Assembly: GCF_040513375.1 (NCBI RefSeq)
Contig: NZ_JBEVTG010000001.1
Location: 1,302,001-1,366,000 of the forward strand
Direction: 5' to 3'
Length of the DNA: 64,000 bases
Source: Flagellimonas_B algarum
Lineage (GTDB): Bacteria; Bacteroidota; Bacteroidia; Flavobacteriales; Flavobacteriaceae
The translations under genes and the position numbers were made by a program. Of this stretch, positions 27,924 to 37,518 are shown piece after piece. The notes beneath the pieces are model-generated. The model was given only the letters and a program-made list of their open reading frames with translations, was not told where the DNA came from and did not search any database. Each line of letters starts with the position of its first letter. The first letter of the stretch is position 1.

Positions 27924-30900
27924 TGTTTTGGGATTGGATTTGCTAGAATAATCGGTGTTTCATTGTTTCGCGCAACTAGGAAATGATCGGCACCGTCGAT
28001 TTTGATTTTCTCAATATCGCGAACCGCTCCGGAAACCAAAGGTCCATAGTTTTCGGCCCAAACCATATTGCCTTTGCCATCGTTCAATAGCACAATACCG
28101 TGCAAGGCGTCTAATCTACCTAGTTGTGTACTTATTTCATAGTCATTCCCCATAATTAACAAATCATTGTATCCGTCCTTATCAAAATCATGGGGCACCA
28201 CTGCCCTAACGGAAGATGATTGACATATTTTGGGTAACGGGACGGCCGTAAACGTACCATCGCCATTATTTACAAAATGACTGCTGTTCAATTGGTATAC
28301 CATTTTCCTATCGGCGCTTTTGAGGTCTTCAGGGTCGAATAGTTGGGCGAGACCTGCCTTTGAAAAGGAGGCATAGGAAAGGAATTTTTTGTTTAGGTAC
28401 GGCATTTGCTTACTGAGCTCGTCTTTTGATGCGAAAGAGGTCTCTTCACCTTGGTAAAAATAGGTGACCAAGGGCTCTATGGAACCGTTGTTGTCAAAAT
28501 CGTTCCTGTAGAGTGTTATGGGCTCGTTTTCAGAGGCGGTAAATTTGGTGTTCAAACCCCAATTGCCGACTACGAAGTCCAAGTCGCCATCCCCATCGAA
28601 ATCATCAGCGCGAACGCAGTTCCACCATCCGTTGCTTTTTTCCAACCCGTTAGCGGTTTGCAATTCAAAGCTTTGCCCATTATAGAGGAATATCGAAATG
28701 GGCATCCAGTGCCCCACAACGATCAGATCGTCGAATCCGTTTCCGTCCAAATCCACGGAAATAACATCTTTGACATTGCCAAAATATTCGAATTCCGGGG
28801 CGATACTATGCGTGGTATCAATGAACGAACCCGAACCATTATTCTCAAAAACGTACTGCCTGGCACTAACCCCGAACTCACGGGGTACGGCGTCAGCCGT
28901 CATAATAAGATCTTGATCACCATCTTGGTCAAAATCCAAAGCAAGAACCTTAGAGGCATTAAGGGCAACACCTTCGAATTGTAAGGAGTCGCGTTCAAGT
29001 CGGCCTCCATCGTTGATATAAAGCCTAGGTTTGAGGGCCTTTCCCTTTTTAAACTCATTACCGCCGCTGGTGACCAAAAGATCGAGGTCCTCATCATTGT
29101 CAGCATCGAAAAATGTATGCCCGGTATCCTCATTGATGGCATCCCGATTGAAGAGTTCTTCTTGGACGCTTTTGAAGGTGCCGTCTGGCTGTTGCACAAA
29201 AAGGCCGGAAGCTTGGGTTTTAGCCCCTCCGATAAAGAAATCATCAAGACCATCTTGATTGATATCGGCTACTGAAATATTGGGCCCTTCATTGGAATAG
29301 GCAAAGGGGACCAAGGGTTCTCTATCGAAATCCAACGAACTCGCGTCGCGATGCGTAAAGGAGCATAGGCTATCATTTGGCACCTCTGCTACCATTCGCC
29401 CTTGAAAAGGGGTGGCCATGGCATCGTTTTTCGTTAATTCGAGCACTTGGTCGATTTTAGGATCCTTGATGCTTTGCCTGTGGCCATTCGGCCAAATAAT
29501 CGCGAGTGAATCGATACCTTTATCCCCAATTCCGAAATGGACTTCGTCGGATACGGCCGAAAGGTAGCCCGTGGTATGCGATACTTGTTCGAAAAGGACC
29601 TCATCACCTGCATACGCATAAATCTTGGTGCCCAAAGTAATGGGGTTGTCAGTAGAGCCCACTAAACGAAGCTTAAGGTAGTGTCCTCCGGTCGTGTTGT
29701 TTTGTAATACGGTCGCCTCCTGATCTACGTTGTTAACGACCAAATCGAGGTCACCGTCATTATCGAGGTCGACATACACACAGCCATTGCTAAAACTTGG
29801 GTGCTTCCCGATCCATGGGGCAGTCATATCGGCAAACGTCAAATCGCCATTGTTTTTGAAGATGTAGTTGGTCGTTTTCTTTTGCGGGAGTTCTTCGATC
29901 AGGGGCATGTCTTCGGTAGACATTCCTGCATCAATACGTTGCTGGATGTTATCATTGGCGATAAAATTGACAAAATCCATATCGTTGGTGGCGCCCTTGA
30001 TCCCATTGCTGATAAAAAGGTCTTTGTATCCGTCGTTATCAAAATCGGCGCTCAAAACCCCCCATGACCATTCGGTTGCTGAAATACCCGATAAATTCGC
30101 AACTTCGGCGAACGTGTTACCGCCCAAATTTAGGTGCAGGGTGTTTTGCATGAATTGCGGGGCATAGCCGTTCTTGAGATAGTTTTGATAAATCGGATAA
30201 GCGAATTCAACACCGGAAGTTTTGAAAGAGGCCAGCTCTTCAGGAAGCATGTCGAGCGAGACCATGTCGAGTGCGCCGTCGTTGTTGATATCGGCCATGT
30301 CATTGCCCATGGAATAGTGGGTGGTATGCCCTAGACTTTCCGGCCGTGTCGATACGATATCAATGAAGGTGCCATCTTGCTGGTTGACATAGAGGTAGTC
30401 ATTTTCAAAAAAATCGTTGCCAACGTATAGGTCGGGGTAACCATCGTTATTGACATCCCCAACGGATACACCAAGACCATAACCGATTTTTCCTTGAAAA
30501 ATCCCAGCTTTTTCGCTGATATCGACATATTGGCCGTTTTGGTTTTCAAAGAGGACATCACCTGAAAGGGGATCGTATCTTTTTCGTTTGGCTCCTTTCC
30601 CATAATTGCTGTTGGGATGAACCGAATGGTTCAAAAGGAACATGTCAAGGTCGCCGTCCAAATCGTAGTCAAAGAAGGCCGCTTGCGTACTTAATCCTGA
30701 AAAATCAAGTCCGTAGTCGGCGGCTACCTCCTTAAATTGTGGTATGCCCTGGTCGTTCGGTCCTTGGTTCAAGTAAAGCAGGTTTTTGCCCTGCAACGAA
30801 CGATATCCGGATGCTTTGCAGACGTAGAGGTCTTTCCATCCATCCCCGTTGATATCCACATGGGTGACGCCGGTGGTCCATCCTGAAGCGTTTGAAATGC

Positions 30901-31204
30901 CTGCGGCGTCGCTTATGTTCTCGAAACGGAACCCTCCTTTGTTGATGTATAGTGCATCGGCTACCTGGTTGCCGGTAAAATAGAGATCGGTCAAACCGTC
31001 ATTGTTGAAATCCGCTGCTGCTACTCCCGCACCGTTGTAATAATAGAGGTAATTCAGAATATTGAGTTCTGGCGAATCGGTGAGTTGATTGGTGAAGGTA
31101 ATGCCTGAATGTCCAGACGAAACTTCGGTAAAAAGCGTCGGCTCTTTTTTACATGATATCCCTAGAAGAAAGACAGAAAACAAAACCCCAAAAAACCTTT
31201 TCAT
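27920..31204 (-). CDS. FG-GAP/VCBS repeat and ASPIC/UnbV lipoprotein, copy 1
   Basis: Lipoprotein of 1094 residues (GISC, Cys18). The first FG-GAP block spans about 45-440 (DFNNDGLTDLYF, DYDLDGDLDMFL, DVNNDGYPDLYV), the ASPIC/UnbV module about 504-590 (TLGTKIYAYAGD, TGYLSAVSDEVHFGIG, IIWPNGHRQ), and a second FG-GAP block fills the C-terminal half. It is the first of three tandem homologues and begins 193 bases after the susD stop, with a strong terminator in between. Its ATGA overlap with copy 2 fixes the order of translation. The role is likely binding, at the cell surface, of a glycan or other ligand imported through SusCD; there is no catalytic motif. Confidence 0.92.
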   Translation of the reverse strand: MKRFFGVLFSVFLLGISCKKEPTLFTEVSSGHSGITFTNQLTDSPELNILNYLYYYNGAGVAAADFNNDGLTDLYFTGNQVADALYINKGGFRFENISDAAGISNASGWTTGVTHVDINGDGWKDLYVCKASGYRSLQGKNLLYLNQGPNDQGIPQFKEVAADYGLDFSGLSTQAAFFDYDLDGDLDMFLLNHSVHPNSNYGKGAKRKRYDPLSGDVLFENQNGQYVDISEKAGIFQGKIGYGLGVSVGDVNNDGYPDLYVGNDFFENDYLYVNQQDGTFIDIVSTRPESLGHTTHYSMGNDMADINNDGALDMVSLDMLPEELASFKTSGVEFAYPIYQNYLKNGYAPQFMQNTLHLNLGGNTFAEVANLSGISATEWSWGVLSADFDNDGYKDLFISNGIKGATNDMDFVNFIANDNIQQRIDAGMSTEDMPLIEELPQKKTTNYIFKNNGDLTFADMTAPWIGKHPSFSNGCVYVDLDNDGDLDLVVNNVDQEATVLQNNTTGGHYLKLRLVGSTDNPITLGTKIYAYAGDEVLFEQVSHTTGYLSAVSDEVHFGIGDKGIDSLAIIWPNGHRQSIKDPKIDQVLELTKNDAMATPFQGRMVAEVPNDSLCSFTHRDASSLDFDREPLVPFAYSNEGPNISVADINQDGLDDFFIGGAKTQASGLFVQQPDGTFKSVQEELFNRDAINEDTGHTFFDADNDEDLDLLVTSGGNEFKKGKALKPRLYINDGGRLERDSLQFEGVALNASKVLALDFDQDGDQDLIMTADAVPREFGVSARQYVFENNGSGSFIDTTHSIAPEFEYFGNVKDVISVDLDGNGFDDLIVVGHWMPISIFLYNGQSFELQTANGLEKSNGWWNCVRADDFDGDGDLDFVVGNWGLNTKFTASENEPITLYRNDFDNNGSIEPLVTYFYQGEETSFASKDELSKQMPYLNKKFLSYASFSKAGLAQLFDPEDLKSADRKMVYQLNSSHFVNNGDGTFTAVPLPKICQSSSVRAVVPHDFDKDGYNDLLIMGNDYEISTQLGRLDALHGIVLLNDGKGNMVWAENYGPLVSGAVRDIEKIKIDGADHFLVARNNETPIILANPIPKQ

Positions 31205-31340
31205 ATGTCTCCTAAAACAAGAGCGGCAAGATAATTAAACTTAATAGAACAATAAAGATACCTTATGGTAAAATTGGCGTTTACTAGATGGTAGTAACGA
31301 AAATTCGTTGCGTTGAAAAACAGCATATTGCCGACTTGAT

Positions 31341-31378
31341 AAAAATAAAAAACCCGCTCAATGAGCGGGCTTTTTTTA
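31341..31378 (-). terminator. Intrinsic terminator after susD (bidirectional in form)
   Basis: Read on the minus strand, the stem is CCCGCTC-ATT-GAGCGGG (31353-31369) followed by a U-rich tract TTTTTTATTTTT-like (31352-31341); an A-run precedes it, so it would also work on the plus strand. It lies about 20 bases beyond the susD stop and 140 bases before the first ASPIC gene, so it should end most susCD transcripts and lower expression of the downstream genes, unless they have their own promoter. Confidence 0.85.
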
Positions 31379-31397
31379 TGTGTAGTTGCTTTCTGGA

Positions 31398-32960
31398 TTA
31401 GTAACCAGGATTCTGTACCAAGTTAGGGTTTGAAAGCAATGCATTCGTTGGAATAGGGAACAAGTTTTTAGTCTCGTCACCAACTGAAGCTGGATCTTTG
31501 AACTCCCAATCCCTTGTGAATTGTCCAAAACGAATCATATCGGTTCTACGAACCTGTTCTTTGTACAACTCACGTCCTCTTTCGGCAAGGATGTCAGCTT
31601 CCGTAACGCTTCCTAGTGGCGTAGCACCTCGGATAACACGAAGTTCGTTTACCATAGCAGTTGCATCCATACCACTTCTCATCATGGCCTCGGCCTTCAT
31701 CAAGTGGGCATCGGCATAACGCAAGATGATTTCGTGAGCAGTAAACGATCCGTTTACTGGGTGGTACTTGATCGTACGGATACCCGTTCTTTCATTGTTA
31801 CCAACCAAGCCTGGGAATTCACGAGTGAAAACCAATGGGTTTCCAGGACGATCGTTCAAAGCAGCACCGGTAGCGCTGTACTGTTGTCCAACCAAGAAAC
31901 CGTAACCGATACCTAGGGTACCATCGATGTTTCCATCGGCTGGGTTAGGAACGAAACCTCTTCTTTCTTCCTGACCTGAGCCAGCACGGTTTGAGTTAGG
32001 ATCTCCTTCGAACAAATCGTAGAATTCAGAAAGGGTTGAGAACCCATTCCATCCACCACCTCCGTTATCAGGAGCAACAATGTTATAGTGCATACCATTC
32101 CAGATACGGTTTCCAACTCCAGTTGGTAACCACCAGATGGTTTCAGAATCGGCGTCTTGTGTAAAGATATCGAAGAAACCAGACTGAAGGGCATACCCGT
32201 CAGCAGCAATAGCATCGACCAAGGAAATGACCTCAGCCATATCACCAGAATCTGCAGTACCTGATCCGTTGTAGATGTGGGCGTTCAACAATACACGGGC
32301 TTTAAGGTGACGTGCAGCAGCTTTACTAGCCCTGTTCTGGTTGTCAACATCGCCAGAGGCAACGGTTGGCAAACCAGCAATAGCAACATCCAAATCAGCC
32401 AATACATCGGCCAAAGCTTCAGAACGTGTGCGGATTACCGGGTCGATTTCAGGACCTTCGTCCGGAGCACGGAAAGGAACCTGACCGTACATGTCCATGA
32501 TGATCCAAGTAGCCCAAGCCCTTAGGAAGCTTGCATCGGCTACTTCAGCAGCGGAAGCGTTACTTCTTGGGTCAATAATCTCAGAGGCCAAGAAAATCGA
32601 TTGGTTCCAGTTGTTCCAAACATTCAGAACGTATTGGTGTGAAGGTGACCATGTATGGCTATGGAGTGTTCTCCAAATTCCGTTATCACCCCAGTCGGTA
32701 CCCCTTGTAGGAACTAGAAGTTCATCAGAGGCAACTTCCTGAAGTGCATGGAAGTTCGCTTGATCACCTAATCTTTCGAATCCTCGATAGACATTCGTGA
32801 TAGAAGCGGTAACATCTTCAACCCCATTGAAAATACCACCTGAAGCGGTATCCTCATCGATAATGGAATCGGATTCCTCAATTTCCAAATCGGTACATGA
32901 GATTGCAAAGCCCGCACATACAGCGGAGAGCAACATTAATTTGAATTGATTTCTTTTCAT
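31398..32960 (-). CDS. SusD/RagB-family outer-membrane nutrient-binding lipoprotein
   Basis: Surface lipoprotein of 520 residues (AISC, Cys22) that caps the SusC channel and binds the substrate. Typical SusD features are the acidic stretch after the lipobox, the helical TPR-like body with ASFLRAWATWIIMDMYGQVPF, and the closing segment with RRTDMIRFGQF and FPIPTNALLSNPNLVQNPGY. The start is set at the ATG 32960, which begins the signal MKRNQFKLML; a TTG at 32969 adds only three residues. It follows susC after 18 bases. The substrate is not readable from the sequence alone, but the divergent maltose genes make an alpha-glucan likely. Confidence 0.95.
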   Translation of the reverse strand: MKRNQFKLMLLSAVCAGFAISCTDLEIEESDSIIDEDTASGGIFNGVEDVTASITNVYRGFERLGDQANFHALQEVASDELLVPTRGTDWGDNGIWRTLHSHTWSPSHQYVLNVWNNWNQSIFLASEIIDPRSNASAAEVADASFLRAWATWIIMDMYGQVPFRAPDEGPEIDPVIRTRSEALADVLADLDVAIAGLPTVASGDVDNQNRASKAAARHLKARVLLNAHIYNGSGTADSGDMAEVISLVDAIAADGYALQSGFFDIFTQDADSETIWWLPTGVGNRIWNGMHYNIVAPDNGGGGWNGFSTLSEFYDLFEGDPNSNRAGSGQEERRGFVPNPADGNIDGTLGIGYGFLVGQQYSATGAALNDRPGNPLVFTREFPGLVGNNERTGIRTIKYHPVNGSFTAHEIILRYADAHLMKAEAMMRSGMDATAMVNELRVIRGATPLGSVTEADILAERGRELYKEQVRRTDMIRFGQFTRDWEFKDPASVGDETKNLFPIPTNALLSNPNLVQNPGY

Positions 32961-32978
32961 TTTATACAATTTTTTTAA

Positions 32979-35900
32979 TTAGAAAGTGGCGTTTAAACCA
33001 AAGGTAACCGTTGTAGGTCTTGGGAAAGCCGTGTAATCGATACCAGCAGTCGGTAGACCATTCAACAGGTCAAAACCACTAGGTTGTACACTAACTTCAG
33101 GATCAAGACCACTGTAGTCGGTAATCAAGAACAAGTTCTGTCCCGTCAAGGATAACCTCAAGCTCTTGAACCAACCTTCTCCATCTAGAGGCACATTGTA
33201 TCCAATGGTTGCGTTTTGTAGACGAATAAAATCACCGTCTTCCAAAAATCTTGTAGAAACCTCAGCGGCGGCATTACCTGCCTCACCACTTGTCAACACA
33301 TCAGGAGTCACATTTCGACCGTTGGCAATGGAACCTGCGGTAAAGAATGCATTACGAGTGTTGTTGTACACAGAGAACCCGAATTGACCGGCCAAATAAG
33401 CCGAGAAGTCCCAGTTCTTGTATGAAACGTTGGTTGAGAAACCAGCGTTCACATCAGGAAGGGCATCTTCGCCGACGAATTGCTGAACGTCACCAATCGG
33501 TTGGCCGTTGGCATCGAATCCTTGGAAATCCCTAAGGAAATAAGAGAATAGTGGTTGGTCACCTGCCAAGATCTGGGCGAAGGCCAAAGAAAGCCCCTGA
33601 CCTCGAATCGTACCGGCTGGAATCTGCCCACCGAAATCCTCAAGGATGTTGTCATTGTATGCGATGTTGAAAGACGCGCTCCAGTTCAAGTCTTCTGATT
33701 GCACTAAATCATAGGCCAAGGCGAATTCAATACCTTGGTTGACCACCGTTGCATCCAAATTCTCGAAGAAGAAGGGCTGAGGTGATGGCTGTGCAGCCGG
33801 AATACTCAATAGAAGGTCGGAAGTTTCTTTACGATAGACATCAATGGAACCTGACAACCTATCGTTGTTGAATCCGAAATCGATACCTACACCATAAGAA
33901 AGGGTTTCCTCCCATTTCAACTCATTGTTCACAAAAGAAACCACCTGTGTTCCTGGGGCGTTGACCGTACCATCATTTCCGATACCGGCACCGCCGAAAC
34001 GCTCACGACGTACGAAGTTACCGAAACCTAGACCTTCTTGGTTACCAGTGATACCACCACCAACTCTAAGTTTCAAGGTTGAGATCGCATCGCCGATGAA
34101 ATCCTCTTCCCCGATTTGCCATGCGAAGGCACCTGAAGGGAAGTAACCGTATTGGTTGTCTGGACCGAAACGGGAAGAACCATCCGCCCTGATCGTACCT
34201 GTAAACAAGTACTTTCCGGCAATGCTATAGTTCACACGTCCGAAGAACGATTGCAGCTCATCAGTGAAGTCAAACGTATCGGTAAAGATCGCACGAACAT
34301 CGATGATAGAGGGTGCGATATTGTCAGTAGTGGCCTCAGGGAACAAACGGTTTACAAATACTTGCGAATTGTTGGTTCCAAGACCGTATTGTTGGTAACT
34401 TCCATCGATAGTTGCCTCAATGGTGTTGGCCGATCTCTCAAGGTCATCACCCATTTGGGTCAAATTGTTGGTGCTGAAACCCCAACCTTGAACGTTACGT
34501 CCGTCCCTTGAGAAATCTTGGAAAGAGTAACCGACCAAAACATCCAAAGAAGAATTTTCAAATTCCTTGTTGTAGTTCAGGGTGGCTTCCAATAGACGGT
34601 TTTCTACATTGATGTCGTTTACTGCACCACGACCGTTACCGGCAGTACCGTTTGAGAAACCGATGACGTCCCTGTTGATAGCAGACTTACGGGTTGATTC
34701 GGAAACGTCATAACCAAGGGTTACCTTACCTTTTAATTCAGGAGTAATCGCGTATTCCGCAGAGAAGTTTCCTAAGAATCTATTAGTAAAGGCAGTACTT
34801 TGTGTCGATTCCAAAAGGTTAGCTGGGTTCAAAAGTCCTCCAGTATCAAAACCTGAGCTATTTGGCCAAGTCGGATTAGCTGAATAGGCAGCACCCAACA
34901 AATCCCCTTGGAATCCGGCACTACCACTCAAGGGAGCTGATTCATCATTAACGCGTGAAACGGTTCCTTGCAAGCTCAAGGTCAATTTGTCATCCAAAAA
35001 GCGATGTGACCAGTTGGCGCGCCCCGTAATTCTTTCCAAAGAAGAGTTTTCGATAACACCGAATTGCTTTCCGTAACCGAAGGTAGCCCTAATGTTGCCT
35101 TTTCCATAATTCTTAGACCATGACAAGTTTTGGTTTTGTGAGGCTACCGTACGGGTAACGACATCTTGCCAGTTGGTGTTGAATCCAGCATCACGCTCTG
35201 CTACATTACCGCCAAATTGGTCGATAGCGGAAAGGTACTCTTGTCTATCCAACAAGTCGTAGCTGTTTCCAGGAGTTGATATACTCAAGGAAGACGAGAA
35301 TTCGAAGACCCCTGAAGAACCAGCTTTACCACTTTTAGTAGTAATGATCACAACACCATTCGCACCCCTTGAACCATAGATAGCTGTTGCAGAGGCATCT
35401 TTCAAGACACTGATGCTTTCGATATCAGCTGGGTTCAAGAAATTCAATGGGTTTCTGGATGCGGCAGATCCAAGACCTAGGTTCTGACCGTTTGCCGAGG
35501 TATCGTCTCCTGCCAATGGCACCCCATCGACAACGAACAACGGGTTGTTGTTCGAACGGACGGAGTTCGTACCCCTAATCCTCAATTCGATACCTGCACC
35601 TGGTTCACCACTGGTCTGTGTAATCTGTACACCCGCGGTCTTACCTTGGATCAACTGCTCGGGTGAGGCAATGACACCACCGTTGAAATCCTCCGAGGTA
35701 ACCGCAGCAACGGCACCTGTAGCATCTTTAACGGTTGTCGTACCATAACCGATGATTACCACCTCATCAAGCGCTTGGGCATCTTCTTGCAAGACGACAT
35801 TGACGGTTGATTGCCCTGTGTAGGCAACCTCTTGAGTCGCAAACCCAATGTAGCTGAATACCAAAACGGAGCCATCGGTAACGTTGTTCAAGGTGTAGTT

Positions 35901-36071
35901 ACCGTCGAAATCCGTCTGGGTACCATTGGTGGTACCCTTGACAAGAACACTAGCTCCTGGCAAAGGGCCTGTGGCATCAGAAACCGTACCTGATACCGTC
36001 TGGGCTTGAACCGTATTGAAACATACAAATGCCCCAAGAAGCAACAAGCCTTTAAGTAGCGTAATCTTCAT
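32979..36071 (-). CDS. SusC/RagA-family TonB-dependent outer-membrane transporter
   Basis: Outer-membrane transporter of 1030 residues. In order: Sec signal peptide (about 1-23), carboxypeptidase-like beta-sandwich domain (about 24-105, GTVSDATGPLPGASVLVKGT), a TonB-box region with DEVVIIGYGT, the plug domain (about 115-235, QLIQGKTAGVQI, LRIRGTNSV, NPLFVVDGVPL, DASATAIYGSRGANGVVIIT), then the 22-strand barrel ending in VTFGLNATF. It pairs with the susD gene directly downstream and would take up oligosaccharides using TonB energy. Upstream lies a 359-base regulatory region with a LacI-type operator, so the divergent LacI protein is the likely regulator. Confidence 0.95.
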   Translation of the reverse strand: MKITLLKGLLLLGAFVCFNTVQAQTVSGTVSDATGPLPGASVLVKGTTNGTQTDFDGNYTLNNVTDGSVLVFSYIGFATQEVAYTGQSTVNVVLQEDAQALDEVVIIGYGTTTVKDATGAVAAVTSEDFNGGVIASPEQLIQGKTAGVQITQTSGEPGAGIELRIRGTNSVRSNNNPLFVVDGVPLAGDDTSANGQNLGLGSAASRNPLNFLNPADIESISVLKDASATAIYGSRGANGVVIITTKSGKAGSSGVFEFSSSLSISTPGNSYDLLDRQEYLSAIDQFGGNVAERDAGFNTNWQDVVTRTVASQNQNLSWSKNYGKGNIRATFGYGKQFGVIENSSLERITGRANWSHRFLDDKLTLSLQGTVSRVNDESAPLSGSAGFQGDLLGAAYSANPTWPNSSGFDTGGLLNPANLLESTQSTAFTNRFLGNFSAEYAITPELKGKVTLGYDVSESTRKSAINRDVIGFSNGTAGNGRGAVNDINVENRLLEATLNYNKEFENSSLDVLVGYSFQDFSRDGRNVQGWGFSTNNLTQMGDDLERSANTIEATIDGSYQQYGLGTNNSQVFVNRLFPEATTDNIAPSIIDVRAIFTDTFDFTDELQSFFGRVNYSIAGKYLFTGTIRADGSSRFGPDNQYGYFPSGAFAWQIGEEDFIGDAISTLKLRVGGGITGNQEGLGFGNFVRRERFGGAGIGNDGTVNAPGTQVVSFVNNELKWEETLSYGVGIDFGFNNDRLSGSIDVYRKETSDLLLSIPAAQPSPQPFFFENLDATVVNQGIEFALAYDLVQSEDLNWSASFNIAYNDNILEDFGGQIPAGTIRGQGLSLAFAQILAGDQPLFSYFLRDFQGFDANGQPIGDVQQFVGEDALPDVNAGFSTNVSYKNWDFSAYLAGQFGFSVYNNTRNAFFTAGSIANGRNVTPDVLTSGEAGNAAAEVSTRFLEDGDFIRLQNATIGYNVPLDGEGWFKSLRLSLTGQNLFLITDYSGLDPEVSVQPSGFDLLNGLPTAGIDYTAFPRPTTVTFGLNATF

Positions 36072-36164
36072 AGATAATTAATTTTAAGTTTAGTTAATTT
36101 AAATTCAAGCGTTAAACATATGTAAAAAATGTGTTAAATGCCCGATAGCACTGGCCTTCAAAAC

Positions 36165-36182
36165 CACGAAAACGGTTTCGTG
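36165..36182. promoter_or_regulatory. Candidate LacI-type operator
   Basis: The 18-base sequence CACGAAAACGGTTTCGTG is a dyad with seven matching outer pairs and a central CG, the form usual for LacI-family operators. It lies 94 bases upstream of the susC start and 249 bases upstream of the LacI gene, so repression of susC or both arms, relieved by a maltodextrin, is the natural reading. Confidence 0.55.
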
Positions 36183-36236
36183 TTAATAACTTTGAATTTA
36201 TGCGGCTAACGTAATTCAACACATCTCAAATTATAC

Positions 36237-36261
36237 ATTTCGCAAAGAAATGCAGCGAAAT
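36237..36261. repeat. Inverted repeat upstream of susC
   Basis: ATTTCGC and GCGAAAT are exact 7-base inverted copies with an 11-base spacer, lying downstream of the candidate minus-strand -7 motif. It could be a second binding site or form a leader hairpin; nothing more can be said. Confidence 0.3.
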
Positions 36262-36430
36262 ATATGAAATTTAACAAAATCGGGACAAATTTACCCTTTT
36301 TTATTTTGATGGGATTTTAGCATAAAATTCACGATCCATAGCCCGCAAACTGTTAAAAAAAGGTGCCGTATTTTCGCATTTGACATTATTGGTTACCTTC
36401 ATTCAATTATCGACTTGACGACCACAGACC

Positions 36431-37453
36431 ATGCTTAGGCAAAAGATCACTCTAAAACACATTGCGAAAGAACTTGAAGTTTCCATTTCAACCGTATCCA
36501 AAGCCCTCAAGAACAGTGAGGAAATAAGCCGTGATACCAAGGAAAAAATCCAGGCTTTCGCAAAGCTATACAACTACAAGCCGAACAACATCGCGATCAG
36601 TTTGAAGAACAAGCGTACGAAGAACATCGGGGTCATCATCCCGAACATTGTGCATCATTTCTTCACCACGGTGGTGCGAGGTATCGAGAAATTGGCGAAT
36701 TCCAAGGGCTATAATGTGATCGTTTGCCTCTCCGATGAGTCATTCGATAAAGAGGTCATCAATATGGAGATGCTCGCCAATGGCAGTATCGATGGGTTTA
36801 TCATGTCGTTATCGTCAGGCACCCAAGAACAAAACGATTACAACCACCTTAAGGAAGTGACCGAGCAGGGTATTCCCCTTGTTTTGTTCGATAGGGTGAC
36901 CAGTGAGATATCGTGTGACAAAGTGGTCATCGATGATTTACTAGGGGCCTTTTTGGCTACCAAAAAATTGATTGATGGCGGTCGAAAGAAAATCGCACTG
37001 ATCACTACCAAAGACTACCTCAGTGTAAGCAAGTCGCGAACCGATGGCTATTGTAAGGCTTTGATGGAAAATGGCATGGAAGTGAAGGAAGACTTGATCT
37101 TGAAAATGGATTCCATGGATGTGGATGAATCGATCATCCAGGGGTTTTTGGAAAAGGCCCGCCCCGATGCCGTACTCTCGGTCAATGAGATTTTCGCGAT
37201 TTGTGCTATGCGCGTTGCGACCGAAAGAGGGTTGAAGATTCCGGATGATGTCTCTTTTATAGGATTCACCGATGGCCTTCTCTCGAAATATGCCATCCCT
37301 AGTTTGACGGCCATTGCCCAGCATGGTGAGAAGATGGGTCAAATCGCCGCCGAAATGTTGATTGACAAAGTCGAAAACGAAGATGACGACCCGAGTTTCG
37401 TCACAAAAATTTTAGAGCCTACTTTGATTGAACGGGACTCTACATTTAATTAA
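36431..37453 (+). CDS. LacI-family transcriptional regulator
   Basis: Repressor/activator of 340 residues. The N-terminal helix-turn-helix ITLKHIAKELEVSISTVSKA (about 6-25) and hinge YKPNNIAISLKNKRTKNIGV are textbook LacI, followed by a periplasmic-binding-protein-like sugar-sensing domain (about 63-335) that includes GFTDGLLSKYAIPSLTAIAQ. In Bacteroidota such regulators often control maltose/maltodextrin loci and sense maltose. The gene is divergent from susC and lies 65 bases upstream of the GH65 gene, so it probably controls both arms. The ATG at 36431 fits the start of the DNA-binding helix directly. Confidence 0.94.
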   Translation: MLRQKITLKHIAKELEVSISTVSKALKNSEEISRDTKEKIQAFAKLYNYKPNNIAISLKNKRTKNIGVIIPNIVHHFFTTVVRGIEKLANSKGYNVIVCLSDESFDKEVINMEMLANGSIDGFIMSLSSGTQEQNDYNHLKEVTEQGIPLVLFDRVTSEISCDKVVIDDLLGAFLATKKLIDGGRKKIALITTKDYLSVSKSRTDGYCKALMENGMEVKEDLILKMDSMDVDESIIQGFLEKARPDAVLSVNEIFAICAMRVATERGLKIPDDVSFIGFTDGLLSKYAIPSLTAIAQHGEKMGQIAAEMLIDKVENEDDDPSFVTKILEPTLIERDSTFN

Positions 37454-37518
37454 GTTTGTGTAGTACGGAACGTACGACCAACGAAAGCAACTTTCTTATA
37501 ACCTACAACCGAATTTCA

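Larger units (their letters stand above)
36072..36430. promoter_or_regulatory. Divergent regulatory region between susC and the LacI gene
   Basis: AT-rich region without an open frame. It contains the LacI-type dyad at 36165-36182, an inverted repeat ATTTCGC (36237-36243) / GCGAAAT (36255-36261) with an 11-base spacer, and on the minus strand an exact TAnnTTTG -7 motif (TAAATTTG, 36293-36286) that could start the susC transcript with a leader of about 200 bases. No clear -33 element accompanies it. No convincing promoter was found for the LacI gene. Confidence 0.6.

Noticed and set aside
21353..31204. Repeated DNA within the ASPIC genes that could look like direct repeats
   Set aside because: The similarity comes from repeated DxxxDGxxD protein motifs with varying codons, not from a DNA repeat or CRISPR array; there are no regular spacers.
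32961..32978. Extended susD start at the TTG 32969
   Set aside because: The ATG at 32960 directly begins a proper lipoprotein signal; the three extra residues have no support.
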